This document shows, in pieces, positions 27,801 through 36,957 of a stretch of DNA of 64,000 nt. The position numbers were made by a program, and so were the translations under genes. How positions within the stretch are numbered: position 1 is the stretch's first letter; every line of letters starts with the position of its first letter. The notes below the pieces were generated by a model. The model saw nothing but the letters and a program-made list of their open reading frames with translations. It did not search any database and was not told the origin of the DNA. Source of the stretch: Hydractinia symbiolongicarpus (Eukaryota > Cnidaria > Hydrozoa > Anthoathecata > Hydractiniidae); contig NC_079886.1 of assembly GCF_029227915.1 (NCBI RefSeq), positions 6,510,001 through 6,574,000 on the forward strand, given 5' to 3'.

Positions 27801-30800
27801 TCTTTGCTACAATATATTGTTTGCAATTAATTGTACACAATTTTACATACTTGTACAATACATTTTACAGATGTACAATTCATTGGGACTTCAAAGCTCG
27901 CAAGTATTTTTGAATCAAATCACTTTGGTTAGAAGAAACTTGTAGCAGATCCCTATTGAATCAATTTCAAAAGAACTAAACTACCTTTTTTGTTTCTGCA
28001 CATTTAAACATTAATGAAACAAACGTCTGAACTATTTATATCCTTCTTGTATATACTTGTACAGTACTATTAATTTTATTACAATTAATTGTACAATATA
28101 CTAATGTTTCAAACAATATATTGTGGTAGTCAAAACTGCCTTGTATGAAGCACGAAACACACAATTTACATTTCAAAAAACTTCTTCTTGTTAACTTTTT
28201 ATTAGTGCTAATCACTTGTCCAGAATCCTTCTTTTTAAATTTATTGTTAAGCCTTTTTGATTGCATAGATTTTGAAGTAAGTGTATAAATTTTAAAAGGA
28301 GCTGGTTTTCAGCGTTGCTAAAACAACATTTTGTGACAAAAAATATTTTTAGCAAGACAACTGTAAACCTTGTTGGCAGTTACACAATTACGAAATCTAA
28401 TCAGGGTTGATGGGAAAAAATATGAGAGAAATACCTCGGGCAATATATCAACAGCAACGCCACTTTCACATTGCCCATAAGAATCGTGTGTTGGGACATT
28501 ACCTATGAGACCAAAAATTAATGTTTTATTTTACATTATATAGCAATGTTGCACGGTTCAACAAAAGCATCAGCAAACCAATTATATCATTAACTGCTAT
28601 GCTTTTACCTCCATTATTTATGTATCTACATGCTTGCAACTCAGACAGCTGAGAAAATGCACCATCTACCCTCCAACACTTTCCTTCAAGCAAACGGAAG
28701 GATCGTGATTTCCCATAATACTCATAGCGATGAGCACAACTCTAAAAAACAAACGTGGTAAATTACTTGCAAGCATCGTCATATTAAATTAGAAAGGTTG
28801 AGTTTTGATTTTTGATTTGAGGTTTGAAGTTGGAACAGCACATTTTTTATGAGTTTTTGTCTAAGATATTGCCAGCAACATATCGTCCCAAAAAAATGCA
28901 CCTGTTTTTAAAACTTTTTGAAACAAAACTTAATGATATTCTTATGGTATGATAAAGTTATATCACTTATTTATTATATACTCAAATGAATTATAAATAA
29001 TTATGAATGCATCATGTAAAGAGTTGTTTTCTGTTACAAGAAACTTACAATAATATTTTTTCCTAGCCCTCCACTTTTTAGGGAAACACCAAACCATTGG
29101 TCTTTTTTGGATTCATAATTACTATCTAAAATATCAGAATGGAAAATTATGACACCTAATAATAATGTTGCAAATGACAAAAAGATACAACTACAACAGA
29201 TTCTATAACAAACCATTTAACAAACACTTGCATTTTTTATTAGTTTAATTCTGTTAAAATAAGAAACTTCAGTATGTCATCCAATCTTACTATCCAAGCA
29301 GTTAATATGTAAATAATTGTATTTACCATAGGGTAATTAAAGGTCTGTCTCTTTTTTTTTAACAATTTTTGATTTATTAAAGTGATAGAATTTGTTGGGG
29401 GGGGATAGTAATGTGGGAAATGAACAGGGATATTCTGTTGAATTTTTTACAGGCTAACAACTAATAATAAAGAAAAGGTGCAGCTGTACTGCCCAAATCA
29501 AACATGTTTCAAAAGAATAATTTTTTTTCACAAATACTTTTAAAGAATAAAAAACAAGCTTACTCAATTCGTCATCGAAGTTAACTTCCCCATCACAGGC
29601 AGTGCTTGGATCAGTTGCTTTACATCGAAACACTGTGCCAGATGAATTTACGTTAAATTTTTTAAGCTCTGCATTCATTCCACGAGGAGCCCCTACAAGC
29701 ATCCTGTAAGTAAAACACTACTTTAGATTTAGTGGTCCATTTATACTGTACATATCATCATCATCATCATCATTCTCGACTTAACCTCCGTTTTCCATGC
29801 TAGCATGGGTTGGACGGGGTATATTAATGACCCTCTTTCAATCTGATCTAGACTGTGTTAGATCTAAACTCAACTTCCTGTGTATCAAGTCTGTCCTTAT
29901 AACCTCCTGCCAAGTCTTTCTCGGTCTGTCTCTGGGCTTTGCCCCAGGAACTATCAAGTCTCTACACTTTCTTACCCAACCAGTAAGGAAGTGTAGTGTA
30001 GGAAGACGGTGGCATGAAGGTTTTTCTGTTTGAACCAAAAAATAATTACATGCATAGTGTGTGATGTAAAGTGCAAAGACGTCATCAAAAATGGAGAGGC
30101 TGCAAAATAAGTGCAGCCTTTTTAATACATGTCTCATGTTAAATTAAAACATTTTGTCTATTTAAAAAAATTCAATTAGAAAGGCTGAAGTGTCAAGCCA
30201 TATTAATCTTGACGCTGGTGCCAAAAATTACAAAACAAATTCTTGCAATTGAAATAAATCACAAACTTTTAAATAAGATGTTTGGCAGGTTAGGGATCAA
30301 ATATTTTATTTGGTCTGGAAAAAATTGAAGTATTTTAAATTGAAGTGTCAGAATATTCAACTAAACGAGTTATTACTTTCACCTTGAAGAAGCATATGAT
30401 ATTTTATAAGAACGTTTTAAAATGTATTTTTGTTATTTTTAGGTTGCATTTATTTATAATATTTTAATAATACTAGTCATTAGGCCCGTGGAAAAATCCA
30501 TGGGCTCGTCCGTCCTTTTTATACTGCATTACGTGCGTCTCGCTACTCGCACAGCTAAGCTACCACTTAGTGTGACAGACAGACAGACATACATGTGTAT
30601 TTTAATATAGATAATTTTATGAAATATTCAACTAAAAATTATACTGGTATTTATAATGATCAAACAAATTATGTTTTCTCAAACATAACTTGGTCAGAAT
30701 ATAATTATTTTATTAAAAAAATCTTATTATCCCCTTTTGAAAATTGTAACAATAAATTTTCAACTTAGGCCACTCCAATTTAATTAGTTGTTCTACGAGC

Positions 30801-33800
30801 GAAGTAGTAGCTTATGGTCGGTCGGCGAAATAAAAATAATTTTATCGAGAGTGTATGGTCGGAACAACAAAAAAATAATAAAAACAACAACGGAGGAGGG
30901 TGTTACGACAACCGTTTTTTATGTATTTTGGCACAATGCACGCAGTTTATATTTTTTAGTTGCGAAGGAAAAATAATAATAATTTGTCTCACTAAAAAAT
31001 ATGTAACTAGTTCTCAAGGTGAAAAGATAAAAATACTTGCATGTTCAAAAACTTGTCTTTAAAAGTTATGCAGCAAGAATCATTCTTGTGTTATTTTCAA
31101 AGTTATACAGCAAGAATTATTATTGCTGTTTTGAAAATTGTACAGAATATACTTGTATTGTTTTGAAAGTTTTACAGCAGGTTATACTTGCGCTGTTTCA
31201 AACTTACAAGTACAGCAAGTTATTCTTCTCCTACTTCAAATAATTAAACAAACAATTTTAGTGTAGTAGTGTAGTAATGTTTTTTGCGCAGTTTTATGGG
31301 AAAATCTAAATTTAAGTGCAAATTCTTTTTCGGACTATGGTTGTTTAGTTGAGAATATTTAAAGTCTTTCGCAGCGGTAAAATCATTTTTTTAAAATTCA
31401 TAATGGAGGAGGGTATTACGACAAGCGTATTCTATCTTGTTTTAATTATTTTCCTAAATGGTATTGACTGTATTACACTTTAGCTAGCGTAATTTTAAAC
31501 ATATATATTAATCATAACAAAGGAGGGTGTTACGACAATAATCTGTCTTGTTTTTTTTCTTGTATTATAACTATTTTAGCGAAAATAGCTAATTTTTGTT
31601 ATAAATCACATAAAAATTTAAAAACTTCTGTTTAACCACATAACTATTTTTGGGATTACAAAATTAGCACATCGCGAATTTTAGTTTTATCGCAACAAAT
31701 TACCATGAACAAAGAATCAACTTCCAGTGGCCTTAACAGCAGTGGTCCTAAGTAAAGTAACGTTATTGATTCACCTTGTTGACATTCAACCAACAAAAAA
31801 TAACATCATTGATTATCTTCTATGCTCATTATATTTTCGCGAAATGGGATGAAAATTTTTTTTTTCTTTAAAGCTTTTTTGCTTGATATTATTATTTTTT
31901 TGCTTCCGTGAAAATTAGGGTCGGTTGGGCCCGTAGAACAACTAATTAAATTGCAGTCGCCTTATAGCCATTATATATTTGTTTTTTGATAATATTATCA
32001 AATTCAAATCAACGTATCTTTCTCTTACCATACATGATTTCACTCTTGAAAAAAGACCAAAGTATGTGACCCATTAAATTAATCAAAATTAACCCGGTAT
32101 GCAAAGGGCAAAACTCTTATGGTTATACACATTAAAATTGCATAAAGACTGGTCCATGTGCTATACCTTTAAATGTTTGAGACTTTTATTCCCAATGACA
32201 TATTTCCTTTTTGTTAAAAGTTCATGTAACCCAAGATATCATTTTATAAAAATTTTGGTTTTTCTTGCAACCTTGACGCCTGCTTCCATCTTTTTGTTGG
32301 TTAAAAATTTTAGACTAGCTCCAGTCTTTTTTTGTTGTACGCAACCCTGTTACGTCATAATTATGTACCGCTCAAATTATTGACTTTCATTCCCTATAAT
32401 TAATGACTTCGAGTTACAAGAAGCTTTAACAAAAAGTGAATCTTTCAGGTGATTCAAACTTTTAAAAGTACCTCGAACAGCAGCATATTCAGTGGTGTCA
32501 TATTTAAAAATTGAAAAATCCATACCATATCAACAAAAAATTTGTGATCAGTATTGTAGGTTAATCATTTTTGCACATGTTCTGGAAATGATAAACCTAC
32601 AATACTAATATGAATTTGAATAGACAAACCCAAACAATAAACAATTTGTGATTACTGAGTAGACTGGGTTGAGCCAAAATATGTTTATTATAAATGTATA
32701 TTAAATAGAAAAGTAAAAGCATATTAGCAGGAGAGTGTGGCAATAATAAGGATACATAGCTGGGCAGCACATCATCCTTGTATGCATAGCTAGCTTTAAC
32801 ATTCTACCAATAATATCTGACTATGATGAAAAGATGGGTAACTTTTTCAGGAAAATAATTATGACCTAAGTTATGACGTTTCAGTAAACTAGCTAAATAT
32901 ATTAGACCGTACAGTATAGAATGTAAACTTTCTGGAACAGTAAAAACAATATAAATGTTTGTTGGCTATAGCTAGCTAGCTAGCAACAATAAAGTTGCCA
33001 TAAATACACACTTAATATCAATAAATATTAATAATTTTTGTTACAATACCACTACTAATAACCTTTATATGTACTTTTATCCACTATAATTCTTTCAATA
33101 TGGCAGTTGGAAATAATAAAGTTAACATTTGTTGATAACTAAGGTCAGAACAGCAAATAAACAACTTGGCATCCTGAACTTTATCTAAACTAACCCCGTT
33201 TTCATCAATATTTTGATTTTTCGCAATCTTGGCTGATCATAAAAAGGTGATATTAAAAAGGCCTATTTATTCCGGTGCTGTTATTATGAAAAACGTGCAA
33301 GCCACATGGCAACATCTAAATTAAGTGTGTGCACCATATGCAGCAGTTGTTTGACTTGGTTGTTTAATTATTGCAAATAAATATGCTAAGGCGAGAGTCC
33401 AGTTAATTATTGTGTCGCAAGGTAACTATGAAGCCCCCGAACAAATATATGTCCGTGGTAAGGGGTCTATTTAATTCAAAATTAACCCCTAAAGGAATGG
33501 CAAATCCCTGGAAAACCCAGGCTATTTGTCCAGAGTATGTTTAGCCTTGTCGTTACATTTTATACCAAACCCCAGATCTTACCACACCAAACTGTTGGGG
33601 GACCCACAACAATTGCAGAATCTCTTAAATTGTCAATTTAAAGACAAATACTCACCAAGGACCTTTACCATCATGGTGCTCTGTTACTGAAAAGCCAAAC
33701 AAGCTGTCTTTTGGTCCAGATTTTACAACTGTATACTCAAAGTCTACATTGAAAGTTTGAATATAACTAAGAGTGGCAATAATGAAACCAAAGAATGCCG

Positions 33801-33819
33801 TAAAGAAACTTCTGTTCAT
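12883..33819 (-). CDS. Integrin alpha subunit, complete (33 coding exons, 1065 aa, no I domain)
   Basis: Exons joined in phase: 33819-33656, 29703-29564, 29125-29049, 28741-28609, 28502-28435, 27562-27508, 26744-26670, 26238-26194, 25902-25862, 25150-25085, 24491-24433, 23577-23478, 23395-23275, 22913-22825, 22702-22591, 22477-22432, 21960-21862, 21740-21667, 21166-21018, 20683-20495, 20385-20321, 19971-19833, 19559-19494, 19407-19331, 18876-18787, 17795-17693, 16661-16554, 16210-16175, 15875-15693, 15409-15296, 14820-14716, 13787-13665, 12969-12883. Signal peptide, then NVDFEYTVVKSGP starts the beta-propeller. FG-GAP/Ca-binding blades are DANGDGFSELIVGAP (about 302), DLNLDGYEDLVIGAP (374) and DLDQNGYKDILVGAY (441); FGxCx-type YGQC is near 180. 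Thigh and calf domains follow. RKRTRR|D near 875-881 is a furin-type site splitting heavy and light chains. Helix 1015-1036 is followed by GFFKR and a short basic tail. The protein would pair with a beta subunit for matrix adhesion. The vertebrate subtype cannot be assigned. Confidence 0.97.
13665..13787 (-). CDS. Integrin exon 32: membrane-proximal stalk and transmembrane helix
   Basis: This exon encodes LFTIVNPDFAPKEKERK, then a hydrophobic run starting at LWVYVIAALAG and ending LICGLWK. The next exon (12969-12883) continues LGFFKRKR, the conserved inner membrane clasp that binds the beta tail and intracellular regulators. It is listed separately because it fixes the frame and end of the gene. 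Confidence 0.95.
15693..15875 (-). CDS. Integrin exon 29: proteolytic cleavage loop
   Basis: RKRTRR followed by D matches the dibasic/furin site at which non-I-domain alpha subunits are cut in the calf-2 region. The stretch after it is unusually long, Thr/Ala/Pro/Ser-rich and low in predicted structure (about 40 residues), so it may be an O-glycosylated linker before the light chain resumes. Confidence 0.9.
16770..16955 (-). mobile_element. tRNA-derived SINE, family B
   Basis: On the minus strand a tRNA-like head starts GTGGCGTGTGGCCTTGTGG, with a near-palindromic anticodon-like arm and a B box CGGTTCGCTCC. A non-tRNA body follows, containing GGGTCAACCCATGCC and a TTAGGTGTATACCTAA palindrome. 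It lies in an integrin intron between exons 26 and 27. Confidence 0.7.
18388..18535 (+). mobile_element. Short non-autonomous Helitron
   Basis: The 5' end is TCTATATTATAATACCCG, starting with TC after an A. Repeated GTCTGTCTGT sequence follows. The 3' end is a GC-rich hairpin, CCCGTGG ATTT TCCACGGG, 8 bases before a terminal CTAG. TC start, subterminal hairpin, CTRR end and absence of terminal inverted repeats are the Helitron signature. It is 148 bp, has no coding capacity, and lies in an integrin intron. Confidence 0.85.
18981..19185 (+). mobile_element. tRNA-derived SINE, family C
   Basis: Head with A box TAGCTCAGTCTTTCGAG and B box GTGGGTTCCATTCC, about 32 bases apart. The 3' part (TGGAAACAATTAACATGGTATATCCCTC) is related to the tail of family A although the heads differ. 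Shared 3' tails suggest mobilisation by the same LINE reverse transcriptase. Confidence 0.7.
23725..24001 (+). pseudogene. Penelope-like element C-terminus (GIY-YIG endonuclease relic)
   Basis: Across two frame shifts and stop codons the plus strand reads CSCGETYVRETVRS, then ESSKHLQENNDHKF, then APKNYRERRNLEA, then IKRPSLNNQ and LFRNGIA before a stop at 23999-24001. This is the order of the GIY-YIG domain and C-terminal end of Penelope-type retroelements (CGxxYIGET...HL...HxF...RxxxEA...PSLN). It sits in the integrin intron between exons 11 and 12. Only this terminal piece remains, in line with the frequent 5' truncation of such elements. Confidence 0.75.
25545..25625 (+). repeat. Fragment of the GACGTCATCAACC repeat family
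   Basis: GACATCATCAATCTGTACGTTCCAAAAC...GGCTTTTGGAAA parallels the blocks at 38800-38880 and 39040-39170, which have TGACGTCATCAACCCTTCCATTCCAAAACGGATT. It lies in an integrin intron. Confidence 0.6.
29757..30012 (+). mobile_element. Interspersed CAT-repeat element (SINE-like), copy 1
   Basis: Begins with a (CAT)n run, then CTCGACTTAACCTCCGTTTTCCATGCTAGCATGGG with a GCTAGC-centred palindrome, and a body ending CTCTACACTTTCTTACCC. This (CAT)n plus TTTTCCATGCTRGCATGG arrangement is familiar from repeats widely reported in invertebrate genomes, including molluscs; that link is from memory. A diverged second copy is at 37545-37800. It lies between integrin exons 1 and 2. Confidence 0.65.
30473..30611 (-). 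mobile_element. Short non-autonomous Helitron, second copy
   Basis: On the minus strand it starts TCTATATTAAAATACAC, continues with GTCTGTCTGTCTGTC, and ends with the hairpin CCATGGATTTTTCCACGG followed by CCTAATGA and CTAG. It has the same design and size (139 bp) as the copy at 18388-18535 in the opposite orientation. Confidence 0.8.
30784..31945. mobile_element. Non-autonomous DNA transposon with TTAA target duplications
   Basis: The terminal inverted repeat TTAGTTGTTCTACG at 30784 is matched by CGTAGAACAACTAA ending at 31945. TTAA lies on each side (30780-30783 and 31946-31949). The interior is 1162 bp and non-coding, with three copies of a GGAGGGTGTTACGACAA motif near 30895, 31406 and 31521, and a short-period array at 31061-31205. 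TTAA duplication fits piggyBac-like or Kolobok-type elements. The termini do not decide between them. Confidence 0.8.
31061..31205. repeat. About 35-bp tandem array inside the TTAA element
   Basis: Four diverged units of the form AAAGTTATACAGCAAGAAT followed by TTGCTGTTTTG, starting near 31061, 31100, 31135 and 31168. A short open frame across it is a by-product. Confidence 0.6.
32550..32606. other. Near-perfect 21-bp hairpin in integrin intron 1
   Basis: The left arm 32550-32570 and right arm 32586-32606 are reverse complements with one mismatch; the loop is 15 bases. Complementarity stops sharply outside the arms. It could be a pre-miRNA-like hairpin or a very small inverted-repeat relic. 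There is no expression evidence. Confidence 0.55.
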
Positions 33820-35423
33820 ATTTTTTTTTTGCCTAAAAGTAAAAGATAATGTAGAACAAAATTTATCGCTTTGCACAATTTAATATAAAAAGAGCAGCAA
33901 ACCTGACAGAAAGAAACAGACTTCAGCTATGGCTACGCCAACCGAAAGTATAGGTGGTAAATTATTAACACTACTAAGGTTGGTTCATCATAAGAATGGA
34001 TGAATAATTGAAGCAATTATATTCGAATTATACAAAGCACAAAAGTCTCCTGACCACATTTCTCAAGAATCACAACAACATTAAAATGTGCTTGACTTGG
34101 TTTTACAATCGGTGATAAAGTTTACACCAGCACATCAATTGGTTAACTAAGACCTATAAATATTAGACAGCTCCCACCTTTTACACATTGCAGGGAATCT
34201 CCGTTCATGTCGTCCGTCCGCCGCCCGCCCACAAAACACGGACTTTGGCGGCTCATCAGCTCTTGGACATTTGTGGCACTTACATGATGTTCTTTCTTCT
34301 ATTTCCCTCGTTTATTCTTTTCTCTGTACGTTAGAAGCGTTTATGTAGCGGCCATTAAACATTATTATGGAGTGGACGTTTCTCTTGTTCAACAAATGCT
34401 GACATCGGGCGCCCAAAGACACCTGGGTGCTTTTTTCTCGTGCTGACTCCTTATGACTCTTACTTTCCGCTGTTCGAAAGAGAAAGAATCCCTCGGTGTA
34501 AGGTTTATATGTGAGACTAGGAACACAATTTTGTCCCCAACGCTTCTTTTTTGCTTTTTATATCGGAGACGCAACCGTTTGGATCGCCGTTTTGTCATAA
34601 AGATGCACAGGGGACGACATTGATCGTAGACAGACCCTCCTGTATTAAAAAGGTCCTGGGGAAAAGTGTATTAAAACAAACACAACTAGATGGAAAGCCT
34701 GGAGAAGTGATTGGTAACCGAAATTAAGTACTAAAATATTGCATTTTAACTTCGTTCTGATTTTCGTACTGAGTCTCTTGCCTGAAGCTCTTATATCACA
34801 GGAAGACCGTCATAAGACAGAATGCCTTCTTTTTATTATCTCTTTGTTGATGTGACTAATTCAAAAAGTCGATATCGGTTTTGTGATAAGGATGCTTTTA
34901 GAGTATTTATACATAGTTTTTTTCTTTCTGAGTGACAGAACGAAGATCTATCTTGAATTATCGGTATTATCTAAACCTTATCTTGTAAATTCGCATGGTC
35001 TGTAACGCTACTCCTAAATTTGTAGCCACTGCTTGTGACTCTGCATCTATGAAGAAATTTATTTATTTATTTACGTATGTGATCCGGCCCTTTTAGGCGT
35101 CAATAACATGAATTAATAAAAGTTTACAGCACATCTTGAAGTGCTTTGGCGCTCCTCGTAGTCTAATAACATCTGCTCCATTCGTACAGTCTCGTCTTCA
35201 GGTTTATCTCAAAAAGCTCTTGGGTCGAGAATGCCATCCGTACACAATACAGAAATGATAAAACAACTTTATAGTATTGGTAAGGTTATTTAAAAAACAA
35301 AACTTTAGCCTGGAAGAAACCCATCCTCCTATTAAAAACCAACCAGAAAATGCGGCGTTTTTTGGAGGAAGTGCGACTATTCACTTTGAAAAATTACACG
35401 TTTTAGTATATGCAGTCTAAACA

Positions 35424-35515
35424 CCAATCCCGTCCCCAGACTTTTTTTTGCTTTCTGATATGCGTGCTGGCTTTATATCAGAAAGCAAAAAAAAAAGCCC
35501 TGAGAACGAGATTGA
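35424..35515. mobile_element. Palindromic mini-MITE
   Basis: Almost entirely an inverted repeat: CAATCCCGTCCCCAGAC at the left, GCCCTGAGAACGAGATTG at the right, and inner arms GCTTTCTGATAT / ATATCAGAAAGC around a loop of about 12 bases. It belongs to the CTCGT-CCCAGGG family. Confidence 0.8.
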
Positions 35516-35776
35516 TATAAACAGATAAAAAGAAAGTGAGCGTTTTCGTGTTCAAAGTACTCCTTTTTTTTGTTTTTTGTTCGTATCTGAACACGTTCTT
35601 TAAATTAGTATTAGTGCTGAAGTAAAAAACATTTTTAATTATTCTTAAATATTGTACATGCAGTATCATGTTTAAAATTACGAATTACAAAACTATTATT
35701 TGTGGACAGTTTTGAATTTTGCAAAAACTCGCTAAATTAAATACCATGGTTTGATGTTACACACTACGCATACACC

Positions 35777-35846
35777 ATTCCCGATCCCAGACCTCTTTGA
35801 GATAACCTCGATGTTTAATCTTGCAGGGATCTGAGGACGAGAATGC
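35777..35846. mobile_element. 70-bp mini-MITE
   Basis: Left end CATTCCCGATCCCAGACCTC and right end GGGATCTGAGGACGAGAATG are imperfect inverse copies of the same terminus as the other CTCGT-CCCAGGG elements. Almost nothing remains between them. Confidence 0.6.
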
Positions 35847-36957
35847 GTATATACGCTTTTTTTAAGAACGACTAAATTTCAGCTAAGGCTGTGTGTGCCT
35901 AAACTTTTTCAGCCTCTAAATGTTTTTATTTGCGTCCTTAAAAAATGCAGAATTAAATGTACTATTTCTAAAATAGATGATATTGAAGTTTACCGTCGGT
36001 AAAAAAAAGCATCAATATTATTAAAAAGAGAAAAAATGCTTAGGAATAATTGTTTTCAAGTCATTTTGGATTATTTTCGCATTATTTTGTTTCTAGTAAT
36101 TTGAAATCAGGCTGAGAGTATCTTTGGCATAGACTATGTCCAAATTTAAAAGTATTACCTTTCTGCATAACTTTTTATGCAGTTTTCACAAACAATCTCC
36201 TTTTATACGCGTTTGGGCGAGGTAAGGAAGCCACTGACTGAAGACTCTTCACTTCTGCAGCTGAAACAATGGAGAATAACGACAGTGGCAATTTTTAAGC
36301 ATTACGCGATAAGCACAAAAATTCGCAAAATCGCGAAAGTTAATCCTAGCAAAATTTATTCCATTAACTCCTGTCTTGATAGTTTGCTATACATTAATAT
36401 CTTTCAAGACGCACGGCGTCGGAAAACTTGAAAATACTTGGCAGAGGCATAAAATGAAAATAAACGTGATTTGCATCTAAAGCATAACCGGAAAATATAA
36501 AAGAACTCTTCGTCATATTTCGGTTTACTTTTAACTGTCCCTGGCTCTTCATTTCTATGATTCTTCCATTAAGGCGCTATCACACATTTTAACTATAAGC
36601 CCTCCGGGCGATTAATCAATCATTACCGTAGTCCGGATTTTAACGGAATTTAAACAGTATGCTAATATACACTGTTTGCTGCCAAACTGCAATTAAGGAA
36701 ATTATTGTTATAATTCTTAATGATTTAGCATAAAAATGTTTTGATTTGGGAAGTATAGCGTATTATGAAACAGTGGCGATTTGTGAGATAAAATTCATCG
36801 TGTAAAACAAAAAATATTAATTTAAGAAACTTTCAAATAGATTAAATAAATTAGCGTTGTGTCACGGAGAGGTAACATATGGATTTTTGAGCTGTTAAGA
36901 AGAGAAGTTCTTTTTTCAAAACTTCCCTTGTGGGTTTTTGCTTACTCTGTAAGAAAC

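Larger units (their letters stand above)
33820..36957. promoter_or_regulatory. Bidirectional spacer between integrin and NOSTRIN starts
   Basis: Head-to-head spacer of 3.1 kb that must hold 5' UTRs and promoters of both genes. Just upstream of the integrin ATG the minus strand has CTTTTACTTTTAG|GCAAAAAA, an acceptor-like site only 13-14 bases before the ATG. Two or three MITEs (listed) occupy 35190-35850. No gene is supported; the basic frame at 34389-34598 is not recognisable. Confidence 0.5.

Noticed and set aside
29797-30137. Open frames on both strands with an RKTWQEV-like motif
   Set aside because: They fall on the CAT-repeat interspersed element. The peptide is a property of the repeat.
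34389-34598. Basic 69-codon minus-strand frame
   Set aside because: The composition reflects a short GC-richer stretch. No homology or gene context supports it.
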